NCBI GenBank assembly: GCA_902470765.1
Contig: CABRHW010000001.1
Coordinates: 152,549-216,548 of the forward strand
Length of the DNA stretch: 64,000 nucleotides
Reading direction: 5' to 3'
From: an uncultured Collinsella sp.
GTDB taxonomy: Bacteria; Actinomycetota; Coriobacteriia; Coriobacteriales; Coriobacteriaceae
Position numbers and translations under genes: made by a program. Every line of letters starts with the position of its first letter. The stretch's first letter is position 1. Of this stretch, positions 30,433-38,665 are shown piece after piece. The notes below the pieces were generated by a model. It did not search any database, was not told the origin of the DNA, and saw only the letters and a list, made by a program, of their open reading frames with translations.

Positions 30433-32157
30433 CTACGAGCGCAGTGTAATTTTATCGCGCAGCGATTTGAGGTCTTCGGTGACGGTACGGTCTTCCTGGA
30501 TCATCTTCTGGACCTTTTTGTAGCTCGTGCTGACGGTCGAGTGGTTGCGGTTGCCAAATTCGGCGCCCACCGCCGTGGTCGTCATCTCGCACATCTCGAT
30601 GGCCAGGTAGATAGCGATATGGCGTGCTTTGGCGATATTGGCGTTGCGACGCGGGCCGATGAGCTCCTCGTGCGTCACGCCGTACTGCTCTTCGATGACG
30701 GACTGAACCGTCTGGACGTTGATCTTTTTGGCCGATGTGTCGAAGTACTGGCTGGCGATGGCGTCGATATCGTCAAAGGTGAGCTCCCCGCCCTCGCGCT
30801 CGCGGTCGCCCGCCTCGCCGGCGCAGCGCTCGCAAAAGCTCTCGAGTTCGCGGATGTTGGTGCCCGAGACCTCGGCCATGTGTTTAAAGTGCTCGTCGGT
30901 CAGGTGTCCGCCGTCGCCCCCATAGGCCGCCAGCAGCGAGTCGTCGCCTGCCTCGGGAGCGGCGACGATGGTGTTCTCGTAATAGCGCTGCAAGATCTTG
31001 TATTTCATCTCGTAGCTGGGCTCTGCGACCAGGCAGAGCATGCCGGCGTTGAAGCGGCTGGTCAGACGCTCGTCCATGCTCAGGTCCTTGGGGGCACGGT
31101 CTGCCGCGATGACGACCTTCTTGTTGTTGCGGATGAACTCGTCCATGAGCTGGAAAAAGTAGTCCACGCTCGCGCGCTTGCCGATGATGTTTTGGATGTC
31201 ATCGATGATGAGCACGTCCACGCCGTGGTACGCCTGCATGATGGGGGCGTTGCTCTTCTTTTGGCGGTCGAACTCGGTCATCAGGTCGTCCAGATATGCC
31301 TGGGAGTTGGCATACTTGACCTTGATCTCGGGCGACTTCTCGGCGAGCTCGTTTTTGATGGCAAGCAGCAGGTGCGTCTTGCCCAGGCCCGATTTGCCGT
31401 AGATGAACAGTGATGTGCATGTGCCGCGCTCGTCCGCGAGGGCGGCAAACTTGAGTGCCGAGCGATAGGCATGGCTGTTTTCGGGGCCGTAGACAAAGTT
31501 CTCAAAGGTAAATTTTGAGTTCGCGGCGAGCGGGGCTCCATCCGTATTCTGCTCGGCCGGCACGGTCGGCGCCGGTATGGGTGAAGCGGGGGCCGCAGCT
31601 TGCGTGGATTTAGTCGGCGCTCCGCCCTTCATCTGGTTCATCATGCGACGAAAATCATCGGCCGAGAGCGTGTTCTTGATTGCAATGCCCGAATCCGCGC
31701 CCGCCGCTGCGTCGTGAGCGATAGGCATGTGCGTGACGGGTGCGTTCGTTGACGTCGCCGCCGCGGTCGGCAACGGTGCCATGGTTTCACGGGAAACATC
31801 GCTGTGCTGGTGCTCGATTGTCGGCACGTCGCCTGCGGAGGTCGGTGCCGCCGGGGAAGCGGCGGGAGCCGTGGCGGGCGCCGTCGCGGCAGCGGATTCC
31901 GTTGCGGCGCCTTGCGGTGCCACGATGTCGAGCGCGATCGGTGCAAAGGCGATTTCTTCCAGATAGGCCTCAATAGTCGGCTGATGCTTTTTGAGCTGCG
32001 CGATGGCAAAGCGCGAGGGGGCCTCGATCGTGAGCGTATCTTCGGTCAGGCTTATGGCCCGCGATTGCCCCAGCATGTTGATGAGGCGTGCATCTTGGCC
32101 GTCGCGCTGGCAAAAGGCGATGGCATCCCCCAGGATGATGCTTGCTTCCTCGTCCAC
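30433..32157 (-). CDS. dnaA: Chromosomal replication initiator DnaA
   Basis: Binds DnaA boxes and opens the origin. Domain I spans ~1-80. A long Ala/Pro-rich linker of ~130 residues follows, then the AAA+ domain with Walker A GKSGLGKT (254-261) and Walker B LIIDD (316-320), and the DNA-binding domain IV. The base-reading loop reads GNRNHSTV (N538-H539-S540), whereas the family almost always has GGRDHTTV. The helix with the minor-groove Arg reads AKARHIA rather than RPRQ. Both changes are seen directly. The 574-aa length reflects the long linker. It lies 15 nt downstream of the GHKL gene. Confidence 0.96.
   Translation of the reverse strand: MDEEASIILGDAIAFCQRDGQDARLINMLGQSRAISLTEDTLTIEAPSRFAIAQLKKHQPTIEAYLEEIAFAPIALDIVAPQGAATESAAATAPATAPAASPAAPTSAGDVPTIEHQHSDVSRETMAPLPTAAATSTNAPVTHMPIAHDAAAGADSGIAIKNTLSADDFRRMMNQMKGGAPTKSTQAAAPASPIPAPTVPAEQNTDGAPLAANSKFTFENFVYGPENSHAYRSALKFAALADERGTCTSLFIYGKSGLGKTHLLLAIKNELAEKSPEIKVKYANSQAYLDDLMTEFDRQKKSNAPIMQAYHGVDVLIIDDIQNIIGKRASVDYFFQLMDEFIRNNKKVVIAADRAPKDLSMDERLTSRFNAGMLCLVAEPSYEMKYKILQRYYENTIVAAPEAGDDSLLAAYGGDGGHLTDEHFKHMAEVSGTNIRELESFCERCAGEAGDREREGGELTFDDIDAIASQYFDTSAKKINVQTVQSVIEEQYGVTHEELIGPRRNANIAKARHIAIYLAIEMCEMTTTAVGAEFGNRNHSTVSTSYKKVQKMIQEDRTVTEDLKSLRDKITLRS
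31783..31798. promoter_or_regulatory. parS-like sequence inside dnaA
   Basis: GGTTTCACGGGAAACA matches the parS consensus TGTTTCACGTGAAACA at 14 of 16 positions. It lies in the low-complexity linker of dnaA. ParB binding here is only a possibility. Confidence 0.35.
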
Positions 32158-32172
32158 TGTCTCTCCCGTTCT

Positions 32173-33558
32173 TTAGCTCTGAGCTCGCACGCGAGCGGCG
32201 CCGAGTTCGGTCAGATGGTATTTCTGGCCATGCTTGATGACCAAGCCGGCCTGCGCCAAGTCATTGAGCGTGCGTGACCAAGTGGGGGCCGAGTTTCCAA
32301 ACGCCCTCGCCAGATCGGTTGCACCGCACGCTTGATTTTGCGCCAGATAGCCCAGCGCGGCGTTGCCGCGATCGCTTACGAACACGTCCGGTTGTGGCTG
32401 CGCATACTGATTTGCTGCATTAGGATACATCATTTGAGCTGCTGGTTGTTGAGAACTCTGCATCGGCGGCATTTGCTGTTGAAAACTTTGAGGCCACTGT
32501 TGGTAAGGCTGCAGAGGCATCTGTTGGGCCCAGGGGTTGTACTGCTGCTGCGGCATCTGCTGGTACGGCTGCTGATATCCCTGCTGGTACTGCTGCGGGA
32601 ACTGCTGGCCATACCCCAGTGGCGGCATCTGCTGATATGGATATCCCCGTTGGTACGGCTGATAGCCCATTTGCTGGCCACCCGGTGCCCCCGTCGCCTG
32701 CTGCATTGCTGCTGCATCCTGATCTGCCAGCGGCATGGCCTCTGGCATGTTTGGCGTCATCGACATAGATGCCGCCTGGGGCTCTTGTGTGGGAAGCATT
32801 CCGGGCTGCTGCATCTGCCCCACGGGGGGCTGCATCTGCTGCGTTGCCATGGGCTGCTGCGCAAAAGCTCCCGGCAGGGGATATGTGGGCTGCTCCGTCT
32901 CGGGCCGCACGGCAGCACCGCGTCCGCCGGCACGCTCGATTTCCTGCACGCGTTTAGGGTCCAGGCTTACCGTAACCACGGTGCCGTTGCCCATGTTGTC
33001 CTCGATGGATACGGCACCGCCGGCGTTTTCCAAATACTCCTGCACCATGGGAAACCCTGCTCCGGTTCCACGGATATAGCGCTTCATCTTGCTGTTTGCG
33101 CTGGTAACGCCAAAGTCGAAAGCGCGTTCCTTGTCGTCGATGCCGGGTCCTTGGTCAGCAAAGCGGATGGTGTCTCCGCCGTCCAGAATCGAGATGATGG
33201 GCTCTGCAAAGTGTGCGTGGATAAAGTTTTCGACAATCTCGCGGATGACCATGAGCGAGATATGGCCACCTTGTTCTTTCATGCACTGGTAGACGGTGTT
33301 GGTCGTCTCTTCCAAATACGTGCGGACATCTTGCGGATCGATGACGATCACACGCGGTGTCGACAGCATGTCGTCATAGACGGCGATGCGCGCGGCGTAC
33401 ATGGCTTTTGGCGCCTGCGTTGTCGTCTGTTCACCTTCGTCACGCTCTTCGCGCACGCCGGTGATGTGCTCGTTGTCGGGTGCCGGGTCTCCGGAATCGA
33501 CCATGGTGTAAAAGTCGTCAGACATGCCGCTCGCAATCTTCCAAAAGGTTTCGAACAA
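32173..33558 (-). CDS. GHKL ATPase with Gln-rich linker and winged-helix domain, next to dnaA
   Basis: No named family is recognised. An N-terminal GHKL-type ATP site has an N-box EIVENFIHAHF (~107-117), DQGPG (~135-139) and GTGAGFPM (~164-171), as in anti-sigma/Spo-type kinases, but no histidine-kinase phosphoacceptor domain. Residues ~220-390 are a low-complexity Gln/Pro/Met/Tyr-rich linker (PYQQM repeats). Residues ~393-461 look like a winged helix (ALGYLAQNQACGATDLARAF, WSRTLNDLAQAGLV). The start is uncertain; TTG 33558 has GGTGA 7 nt upstream. It is probably read with dnaA (15 nt apart), from a leader carrying DnaA-box-like sites. Confidence 0.8.
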   Translation of the reverse strand: MFETFWKIASGMSDDFYTMVDSGDPAPDNEHITGVREERDEGEQTTTQAPKAMYAARIAVYDDMLSTPRVIVIDPQDVRTYLEETTNTVYQCMKEQGGHISLMVIREIVENFIHAHFAEPIISILDGGDTIRFADQGPGIDDKERAFDFGVTSANSKMKRYIRGTGAGFPMVQEYLENAGGAVSIEDNMGNGTVVTVSLDPKRVQEIERAGGRGAAVRPETEQPTYPLPGAFAQQPMATQQMQPPVGQMQQPGMLPTQEPQAASMSMTPNMPEAMPLADQDAAAMQQATGAPGGQQMGYQPYQRGYPYQQMPPLGYGQQFPQQYQQGYQQPYQQMPQQQYNPWAQQMPLQPYQQWPQSFQQQMPPMQSSQQPAAQMMYPNAANQYAQPQPDVFVSDRGNAALGYLAQNQACGATDLARAFGNSAPTWSRTLNDLAQAGLVIKHGQKYHLTELGAARVRAQS

Positions 33559-33607
33559 ATAGTAGCTCACCGTGCAATGTTTCTCATCTTTCGACAAACT
33601 TTCAAAA

Positions 33608-33671
33608 CCTGTTGAAAACTTTGGAAAACGGACGAAAAGTTCTCAACATTGCCAACATGACCTGTTGAAAA
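33608..33671. promoter_or_regulatory. DnaA-box-like cluster upstream of the GHKL-dnaA genes
   Basis: The sequence CCTGTTGAAAA (reverse of TTTTCAACAGG) occurs exactly at 33608-33618 and 33661-33671, with TTCTCAACA at 33640-33648 and a weaker TTTTCCAAA at 33620-33628. The same TTTTCAACAGG recurs at 30409-30419 on the other side of dnaA. It may be an origin half or an autoregulatory site. Confidence 0.6.
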
Positions 33672-33721
33672 CTCGATGAAATATCATGAAAAGTTGCCAT
33701 GCACCGCTAAATCGAGCTTGG

Positions 33722-33750
33722 CTTATGGGGGAACCGTGTGAACTGCGCAA
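33722..33750 (-). promoter_or_regulatory. Candidate promoter of the GHKL-dnaA genes
   Basis: Minus strand -35 TTGCGC (33745-33750), a 17-nt spacer and -10 CATAAG (33722-33727). The ~160-nt leader covers the box cluster. Weak match. Confidence 0.35.
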
Positions 33751-33767
33751 CTTTTACCTTTGATTTC

Positions 33768-33797
33768 TTGACATTTGAACATTGATTTCCCTACAAT
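33768..33797 (+). promoter_or_regulatory. rpmH promoter
   Basis: -35 TTGACA (33768-33773, perfect), an 18-nt spacer and -10 TACAAT (33792-33797), ~72 nt before the rpmH ATG. Confidence 0.85.
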
Positions 33798-33869
33798 CTT
33801 CAAGCTCACGTGTCTATATCTGCGTCCGCGTCCCCGCGGACACTCGAAATGCAGCAGGAGGAACTTAAG

Positions 33870-34004
33870 ATGAAGCGTACGTATCAGCCTAATAAGCGTA
33901 AGCGTGCCAAGACCCATGGCTTCCGTGCCCGTATGGCCACTAAGGGTGGTCGTGCCGTGCTCGCCCGTCGTCGCGCCAAGGGCCGCAAGCGTCTCACTGT
34001 CTAG
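33870..34004 (+). CDS. rpmH: 50S ribosomal protein bL34
   Basis: A 44-residue basic ribosomal protein ([18 protein letters not shown], then [20 protein letters not shown]) with the full family sequence. AGGAGG lies 7 nt upstream of ATG 33870. It is the first gene rightward of the origin and heads rpmH-rnpA-yidD-yidC-khpB, the standard arrangement. Confidence 0.98.
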   Translation: MKRTYQPNKRKRAKTHGFRARMATKGGRAVLARRRAKGRKRLTV

Positions 34005-34024
34005 CAGCGATACACACATCTCGC

Positions 34025-34363
34025 ATGAAGACTATTAAGTCTCGGCAAGATTTCGAGCATGTGTTCAGTCAGGGGCGTCGTTTCAATCACCCTCTGATTC
34101 GAATGACCATATGTGAATCGGTTGGCGAAGGCGACTCCGGAAGGGTCGCCTTCGTTGGTGCTAAGCGACTCGGTTGTGCCGTCGTGCGCAACCGATCTAA
34201 GCGTGTGATGCGCGAGGCCGCCCGCAGCTGCGGATTTCCCGTTGCGGGTTATGACATCATCTTGTTTGCAACTCCCAAGACGAGGGTTTCCTCGCCGCAG
34301 GAGATGGACAAGGCGTTGCGTTCGCTTATGAAACGCGCCGGCGTTGCCGGGGAGGAGCGATGA
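34025..34363 (+). CDS. rnpA: Ribonuclease P protein component
   Basis: Protein subunit of RNase P, which matures tRNA 5' ends. 112 aa; the RNR signature is present as [13 protein letters not shown], with [10 protein letters not shown] upstream for leader binding. It overlaps yidD by 4 nt. The RNA partner (rnpB) is not in this window. Confidence 0.96.
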   Translation: MKTIKSRQDFEHVFSQGRRFNHPLIRMTICESVGEGDSGRVAFVGAKRLGCAVVRNRSKRVMREAARSCGFPVAGYDIILFATPKTRVSSPQEMDKALRSLMKRAGVAGEER

Positions 34364-34584
34364 GCAATCACGTTTTGCGACGTGTTGCCATCGCTCCTAT
34401 TCGCATATATCAACAGGTTATTTCGCCCTTATTGCCTGACGCCTGCATTTATTACCCAACGTGCTCGCAATACGCCATCCAGGCGATTGAGAAGCACGGT
34501 GTTTTGAGAGGCTGCTGGCTTGCCGTGAGGCGCATCGCTCGTTGCAATCCCCTGCACGTCGGCGGTTATGACCCTGTGCCCTAG
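34360..34584 (+). CDS. yidD: Membrane protein insertion efficiency factor YidD
   Basis: 74 residues. It assists insertion of membrane proteins together with YidC. The family blocks [16 protein letters not shown] and [14 protein letters not shown] are intact. An N-terminal amphipathic helix is expected to lie on the membrane. It starts within the last codons of rnpA (ATGA overlap), so translation is coupled. Confidence 0.96.
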   Translation: MSNHVLRRVAIAPIRIYQQVISPLLPDACIYYPTCSQYAIQAIEKHGVLRGCWLAVRRIARCNPLHVGGYDPVP

Positions 34585-34613
34585 CGGGCACTCGCTATCG
34601 GAGGAAAACTTAC

Positions 34614-35384
34614 ATGTGGGATTGGATCGTTAACATCCTTTTCGAGCTGCTCAAGCTCATCCAGACCTTTGCGGTCGACTGGGGCCTGTCCATCATCATC
34701 CTGGTGGTCATCATCCGTCTGCTGCTGACGCCGCTTATGCTCAAGTCGACCAAGTCGACGGCTCGCATGCAGGTGCTGCAGCCCAAGATGCTCGAGATCC
34801 AGGAGCGCTATGCCGACGATCCCCAGCGTCAGGCCGAGGAGATGCAGAAGTTCTACAGCGAGAACAAGTTCAACCCCATGGCTGGCTGTCTGCCGCTGCT
34901 GATTCAGATGCCTATCCTGTTCGCCCTGTTTACATTGCTGCGCAACCTGCCGCAGTACTTTAACAACGGCACGTTCTCGTTCTTCAACATCCTGCCCGAC
35001 CTGACCACCACGCCGAGCGCTTCCTTTGCCGATGGCTTTATGGTTGCACTGCCTGCGCTGGTTTGCCTGATCCTGTTTGCCGTCCTGACCCTGATTCCGC
35101 AGCTCTATATGTCGCGCAACCAGACCGGCCAGCAGGCTCAGAGCATGCGTATGATGGCCGTTGTCATGACGGTCATGATGCTTTGGATGGGCTGGAGCCT
35201 TCCCGTTGGTGTTCTGCTGTACTACGACGTCTCGTCTGCTTGGCAGGTTATCCAGCAGATTTTTGTGACGCAGAAGGTCATCGACAAGGCGAAGGCCGAT
35301 GAGGAGGAGCGTCTTAAGAACGCTCCGCTGCAGGTTGAGGTCACTCGTCGCGAGAAGAAGCCGCGCCCGCACAAGAAGAAGTAG
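34614..35384 (+). CDS. yidC: Membrane insertase YidC/OxaA
   Basis: Inserts proteins into the cytoplasmic membrane. 256 aa, the short Gram-positive type without a large periplasmic domain. Five hydrophobic segments are visible; the first conserved one carries the groove Arg (VVIIRLLLTPLMLKS). The NPMAGCLPLLIQMPILFAL block is diagnostic. The C-terminus is basic (REKKPRPHKKK) for ribosome contact. CGGAGGA precedes the ATG. Confidence 0.96.
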   Translation: MWDWIVNILFELLKLIQTFAVDWGLSIIILVVIIRLLLTPLMLKSTKSTARMQVLQPKMLEIQERYADDPQRQAEEMQKFYSENKFNPMAGCLPLLIQMPILFALFTLLRNLPQYFNNGTFSFFNILPDLTTTPSASFADGFMVALPALVCLILFAVLTLIPQLYMSRNQTGQQAQSMRMMAVVMTVMMLWMGWSLPVGVLLYYDVSSAWQVIQQIFVTQKVIDKAKADEEERLKNAPLQVEVTRREKKPRPHKKK

Positions 35385-35401
35385 TGGGATATCAATCTTA
35401 T

Positions 35402-35413
35402 TTAGGTACCTAA
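35402..35413. repeat. TTAGGTACCTAA palindrome, copy 1
   Basis: A perfect 12-bp palindrome in the yidC-khpB gap. An identical copy occurs at 38906-38917. A possible protein-binding site of unknown role. Confidence 0.5.
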
Positions 35414-35428
35414 CTTTTGGAGTACGTT

Positions 35429-35998
35429 ATGTCTGAAGAGATCATCGAGGATATGCTTGAGGAGGTTGCCCCGCAGGTCGCGGGCGATTATCCCGAGATT
35501 GCACAGCGCTACAAGGCCGGTGAAGAGCTGACCGATGAGGAGCTCGACACCATTGCCGATGTTGCGATTTCCATCCTGCGTTCCATCCTTTCGCACTTCG
35601 ATGCCGCCAACTCTCCTATCGATGAGTATGAGGGCGACGAGGGTGAGCTGATTTTGGATGTAACGGCTCCCGACCTTGCCGTTCTCATTGGCCGTCATGG
35701 TCGCACTCTTGATGCTCTTCAGGTTATGTTCTCTTTGCTGGTGAGCCGCAAGCTTGGCTTTAGGTATCCGGTTGTAGTGGACGTCGAGGGATACAAGAGT
35801 CGCCGTCAGGATAAGGTCGCCTCCATGGCTCAGTCTGCTGCCGAGCGTGCCATCCGCACTCATAAGAGTGTTTCGCTTCCGCCCATGAATGCCTACGAGC
35901 GCCGACTGGTTCACATTGCACTTCGTGGCAACGATGCAGTCGATACTCATTCTGAGGGTTCTGACCCTGATCGCCATGTGGTGATTGTTGCTCGATAA
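35429..35998 (+). CDS. khpB: KhpB/Jag-type KH-R3H RNA-binding protein
   Basis: 189 residues. A KH domain with the GxxG loop GRHGRTLDALQ lies near residue 95. The R3H domain has the Arg-x3-His pair in YERRLVHIAL. It lacks the N-terminal Jag domain found in longer homologues. Family members bind RNA and affect cell division and envelope synthesis. ATG 35429 has GGAG 6 nt upstream. It is the last gene of the rpmH series, before a strong terminator. Confidence 0.92.
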   Translation: MSEEIIEDMLEEVAPQVAGDYPEIAQRYKAGEELTDEELDTIADVAISILRSILSHFDAANSPIDEYEGDEGELILDVTAPDLAVLIGRHGRTLDALQVMFSLLVSRKLGFRYPVVVDVEGYKSRRQDKVASMAQSAAERAIRTHKSVSLPPMNAYERRLVHIALRGNDAVDTHSEGSDPDRHVVIVAR

Positions 35999-36016
35999 TC
36001 TACTCGAGCTTATGCC

Positions 36017-36048
36017 AGGGGGACGTGGTTTCCACGTCCCCTTTTTTT
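36017..36048 (+). terminator. Terminator of the rpmH-khpB operon
   Basis: AGGGGGACGTGG pairs with CCACGTCCCCT around TTT, followed by seven T. Confidence 0.95.
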
Positions 36049-36094
36049 GTCAAAAGTTCTCGATACGCTGATTTTTGTCAGAAAGGAGCTTCAG

Positions 36095-36832
36095 TTGTTT
36101 GTACTTACCGATCAGCAGGCTGACGAGATGTTGAGTCGCCTAACTTCCTATTGCAAAGAATATTCCTTGAGCGTAACTGATATTGAGCTGAGGAAATGTA
36201 TCCAGCATTTGGATTTGGTTCTAGAAACAAATAAGACAACCAATCTCACCCGTATTCTTAACGTAGAAGATGCTGCCGTACTTCATATCCTCGACTCACT
36301 TGTTTTGCTCCCCTATATCAATAAGGCTCCTGAGGGAGCTTTGCTCGATATGGGAACAGGTGCGGGCTTCCCTGGTATTCCATTAACCATAACCACGCAT
36401 CGTAAAGCTACTTATATTGACTCTGTTGGCAAGAAGGTTGATGCGGTTAATTCCTTTGTCCATGCTCTTGGATTGAAACATGCTCATGCGGTTCATGATC
36501 GTCTTGAAGAATATGCTCGAAGCCATAAGAAGCAGTTCTCCGTTGTAACCGCCCGCGCACTGGCCCCTCTACCGATTCTTGTTGAGTATGCGGCTCCGTA
36601 CCTGAAGGATGGAGGGCTATTTGTTATCACCAAGGGCAATCCTTCGGATGAGGAGCTTGCTTCCGGCATGTCAGCAGCTAAGATTTGCGGCTTCACTTTG
36701 CTTCTGAATGACGCAATTGATTTGCCTGAAGGCTTGGGTCACAGGGAGTTCATTGTTCTTAAGAAGAGTCATTCAGCATCCGTTTCATTGCCTCGTGCAA
36801 ATGGCATGGCAAAGAAGAATCCGCTTGCCTAG
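36095..36832 (+). CDS. rsmG: 16S rRNA (guanine-N7) methyltransferase RsmG
   Basis: Methylates G527 of 16S rRNA. The SAM site LLDMGTGAGFPGIPL is intact, with TNLTRI upstream and VTARALAPLPIL downstream, as in the family. TTG 36095 is chosen with AGGAG 6 nt upstream, giving 245 aa; the ORF to 36047 would start inside the terminator. It precedes parS-parAB, the common order (rsmG-parA-parB). The reading frame looks AT-richer than the left-arm genes. Confidence 0.94.
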   Translation: MFVLTDQQADEMLSRLTSYCKEYSLSVTDIELRKCIQHLDLVLETNKTTNLTRILNVEDAAVLHILDSLVLLPYINKAPEGALLDMGTGAGFPGIPLTITTHRKATYIDSVGKKVDAVNSFVHALGLKHAHAVHDRLEEYARSHKKQFSVVTARALAPLPILVEYAAPYLKDGGLFVITKGNPSDEELASGMSAAKICGFTLLLNDAIDLPEGLGHREFIVLKKSHSASVSLPRANGMAKKNPLA

Positions 36833-36833
36833 A

Positions 36834-36849
36834 TGTTTCACGTGAAACA
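36834..36849. promoter_or_regulatory. parS site 1
   Basis: TGTTTCACGTGAAACA, an exact match to the universal ParB-binding palindrome, immediately after rsmG. Confidence 0.97.
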
Positions 36850-36872
36850 TAATGGTTACTAACAGCTTGCAG

Positions 36873-36888
36873 TGTTTCACGTGAAACA
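36873..36888. promoter_or_regulatory. parS site 2
   Basis: A second exact TGTTTCACGTGAAACA, 23 nt from site 1. Confidence 0.97.
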
Positions 36889-36911
36889 TAGCAGTTGCTA
36901 TCGATTCGGAA

Positions 36912-36927
36912 TGTTTCACGTGAAACA
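36912..36927. promoter_or_regulatory. parS site 3
   Basis: A third exact TGTTTCACGTGAAACA, again spaced 23 nt, 39 nt before the parA start. Confidence 0.97.
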
Positions 36928-36966
36928 TCCTCCGTTTGACAGCTTTAATACACACCAGGAGGGACC

Positions 36967-37767
36967 GTGGGATTTCGCGACGTTAAGCGTTCTAAGAGCG
37001 CAAAAGACACGCGTATCATTGCAATCATCAATCAAAAAGGCGGCGTCGGTAAGTCAACGACGGCTGTAAACCTTGCAGCAGCACTGGGTGAGCAGGGTCG
37101 TAAGACACTGATTGTTGATTTTGATCCGCAGGGAAACAGCACCAGTGGATTCGGAATTGAAAAAGAAGACCTTGATCACTGCATCTATGATGCATTGCTG
37201 AATGATGTACCGGCAGAATCGCTTGTTCTTGATACAAATTGCAAAAAGGTATTCGTAATTCCGGCTACAATTCAGCTTGCAGGCGCGGAAATTGAACTCG
37301 TAAGCGCAATTGCTCGTGAAACCCGTCTCAAAGATTTGCTTGAGCCGATTCAGGACGAGTTCGATTTTATTTTCATTGACTGCCCTCCTTCGCTCGGCCT
37401 GCTTACTATCAACGCTTTGACCGCAGCAGACAGCGTTTTGATTCCGATCCAGTGCGAGTATTACGCACTCGAGGGCGTTACGAAGCTGCTTGAGTCAATG
37501 AAGATGGTCAAATCTCGTCTGAACAAGGGCTTAGACACCTACGGTGTGCTTATGACCATGTATGACTCGCGTACTTCTCTATCGAATCAGGTTGTTGAGG
37601 AGGTTCAATCGTACTTTGGTGATAAGGCATTTAAGACGTTGATCCCCCGTACGGTTAAAATCTCCGAAGCTCCGTCTTTTGGGGAACCGGTAATTACCTA
37701 TGCACCTCAAAATAAGGGTGCAAAAGCATATATGAACCTTGCAAAAGAGGTGATCAAGCGTGCCTAG
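36967..37767 (+). CDS. parA: Chromosome-partitioning ATPase ParA (Soj)
   Basis: Walker-type ATPase that binds DNA and moves ParB-parS complexes. The deviant Walker A KGGVGKST lies at ~residue 24, FDPQGNSTSGFG follows, and IDCPPSLGLLT is Walker B. 266 aa. GTG start with AGGAGG 4 nt upstream. Overlaps parB by 8 nt. Confidence 0.97.
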   Translation: MGFRDVKRSKSAKDTRIIAIINQKGGVGKSTTAVNLAAALGEQGRKTLIVDFDPQGNSTSGFGIEKEDLDHCIYDALLNDVPAESLVLDTNCKKVFVIPATIQLAGAEIELVSAIARETRLKDLLEPIQDEFDFIFIDCPPSLGLLTINALTAADSVLIPIQCEYYALEGVTKLLESMKMVKSRLNKGLDTYGVLMTMYDSRTSLSNQVVEEVQSYFGDKAFKTLIPRTVKISEAPSFGEPVITYAPQNKGAKAYMNLAKEVIKRA

Positions 37768-38665
37768 TGTAAAGAAACGTGGCGGATTGGGACGTGGACT
37801 CAATGCTTTGGTCTCAGAGGCCGAGTATGAGACCGGTGGTTCGGCTGCATCGGCTTCGAATGCCGCATCTGAAACAAAACTACCTATTGAGGATATCGTT
37901 CCCAACCCTAATCAGCCGCGAATTCACTTTAACGAAACTGAACTTCGTGAGTTGAGCGAATCAATCCAAGAACATGGCGTCTTGCAGCCGCTTTTGGTTC
38001 GCAAGCATGGAAACGGCTATGAGATCATCGCTGGTGAGCGTCGTTACCAAGCGTCAAAGCTTGCTGGTCTTGAGGAGCTGCCTGTCATCATTAAAGATGT
38101 TAATGATGAAGAGATGCTGGCTCTTGCTCTGATCGAAAACCTTCAGCGTTCTGATCTGAATCCCGTCGAAGAGGCTAAGGGCTATCGCCAGCTTATCGAT
38201 GCCAGCGGTATGACCCAGGAGACATTGTCGAAGGCAGTCAGCAAGTCACGCTCTGCAATTACAAACTCGCTGCGCCTTCTCGATCTCCCTGAAGTTGTTC
38301 AGCAGATGATTTTTGAGGGCAAACTTACTGCTGGTCATGCACGTGCGATTCTTGCAGTTCCCTATGAGGACGCTCGAATTCGACTTGCAGAGAAGGTTGT
38401 TGCAGAGGGCCTTTCCGTAAGAGCGACAGAAAATCTTGCTCCGTTGTTTTCTGCCGGAGAGACACCTAAGACGCCGAGGCCTGCAACGCCTCAGTCTTTT
38501 AAAAAGGCTGCCCGCGTGCTTCGTCAGGTTTTTAATACCAACGTGCGTGTTAAGAGCTCGCGTGGAAAGAATAAGATTGAGATTGAGTTTAAAGACGAGG
38601 AAGAGCTCTCTCGTATTCTTGGCGAAATGATTCAGTTTGATCAAGGAGGCCAAGATGAGGAATAG
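37760..38665 (+). CDS. parB: Chromosome-partitioning protein ParB (Spo0J)
   Basis: CTP-dependent clamp that loads on parS. The N-terminus has the ParA-stimulating RGGLGRGLNALV. The CTP/arginine-patch motif is GERRYQASKLAG. The helix-turn-helix lies at ~residues 150-175 (LSKAVSKSRSAITNSLRLL), and the C-terminal dimer domain is present. 301 aa. It acts on the three parS sites just upstream of parA. Confidence 0.97.
   Translation: MPSVKKRGGLGRGLNALVSEAEYETGGSAASASNAASETKLPIEDIVPNPNQPRIHFNETELRELSESIQEHGVLQPLLVRKHGNGYEIIAGERRYQASKLAGLEELPVIIKDVNDEEMLALALIENLQRSDLNPVEEAKGYRQLIDASGMTQETLSKAVSKSRSAITNSLRLLDLPEVVQQMIFEGKLTAGHARAILAVPYEDARIRLAEKVVAEGLSVRATENLAPLFSAGETPKTPRPATPQSFKKAARVLRQVFNTNVRVKSSRGKNKIEIEFKDEEELSRILGEMIQFDQGGQDEE

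Noticed and set aside
33216..33224. TTATCCACG (minus strand), a near-canonical DnaA box inside the GHKL gene
   Set aside because: A single site within a conserved coding motif (FIHAH); not treated as part of the origin without clustering.
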